A DNA stretch of 64,000 bases from Algoriphagus algorifonticola (GTDB lineage: Bacteria > Bacteroidota > Bacteroidia > Cytophagales > Cyclobacteriaceae). Below are positions 63,975-64,000 of the stretch, piece after piece. Position 1 is the first letter of the stretch. The number at the start of each line of letters is the position of its first letter. The position numbers were made by a program, and so were the translations under genes. The stretch lies in NCBI RefSeq assembly GCF_007655305.1, contig NZ_VLOG01000020.1, positions 1-64,000 on the forward strand, in the 5' to 3' direction. The notes beneath the pieces were generated by a model that worked only from the letters and a program-made list of their open reading frames with translations, did no database searches and was not told the DNA's origin.

Positions 63975-64000
63975 AAAAAGAGGGATTGTAGTAGCCTCTT

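Noticed and set aside
62365-63979. Target-site duplication of the insertion sequence
   Set aside because: The five flanking bases on each side (CCTGT and AAAAA) do not match, and no other short direct repeat was found at the ends.

Overview
The window is chromosomal or integrated-element DNA from a member of the Bacteroidota, most likely the Chitinophagales. This rests on several type IX secretion (T9SS) C-terminal sorting domains, an ECF sigma/FecR/SusC/SusD locus, Bacteroidetes-type mobilisation genes (YWFCY coupling protein, MobB relaxase, MobA), the Bacteroidetes form of the PRTRC cluster, an RteC protein and the AT-rich, Shine-Dalgarno-poor starts. Species cannot be named from sequence alone.

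Layout. (1) 0.6-14.6 kb, minus strand: five large secreted proteins. Four have a recognisable T9SS sorting tail and the fifth is a subtilisin with the same tail. They run from two delta-60-repeat proteins through an S8 peptidase to two beta-propeller proteins, and strong terminators follow the S8 gene and the last gene. (2) 14.8-19.4 kb: an XRE regulator, then a mobilisation block (T4CP MobC, relaxase MobB, accessory MobA) with a candidate oriT hairpin upstream. (3) 19.4-26.7 kb: a CoiA-like nuclease-fold protein, an Abi C-terminal/HEPN-type protein and a complete two-gene Hachiman system (HamA, HamB). Hachiman is bracketed by two nearly identical ~118-bp structured direct repeats. (4) 26.7-32.5 kb, minus strand: one long PRTRC-type operon (SSB, DUF932, a 129-aa protein, PRTRC E, PRTRC C, a small ORF, an F-like protein, PRTRC B, PRTRC ThiF and a small membrane protein). 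(5) 33-43.2 kb, plus strand: a defence-like island. It holds a nuclease-RecQ-like helicase overlapping a coiled-coil membrane protein, a type IV toxin-antitoxin pair (DUF6577/AbiEi-like plus AbiEii-like), a SIR2-like DUF4917 protein next to an AlbA_2/Schlafen-like protein, and two unknown proteins. (6) 43.2-54.9 kb: a LytTR membrane regulator and an ECF sigma/FecR/SusC/SusD/trypsin-like protease locus. A Shedu gene (sduA) lies antisense between the sigma factor and its FecR partner. (7) 53.6-59.4 kb, minus strand: small secreted/membrane proteins and a sensory operon (NarL-type regulator, lipoprotein, multi-pass membrane protein, histidine kinase, AraC regulator) headed by a perfect 52-bp palindrome. 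(8) 59.7-64 kb: RteC, a YciI-like protein, an HExxH protein and a complete IS1634-like insertion sequence. The IS outer flanks do not match each other, and the right flank repeats the 5' end of the neighbouring gene.

Taken together, 15-60 kb looks like accessory DNA of a mobilisable or conjugative element that has collected phage-defence genes (Hachiman, Shedu, Abi, type IV TA, SIR2-like, helicase-nuclease). No integrase and no type IV secretion genes are in the window, so the ends of the element are not seen. The best candidates for undescribed biology are the nuclease-RecQ helicase plus coiled-coil membrane protein pair, the SIR2-like/AlbA_2 pair, and the structured repeats around Hachiman.
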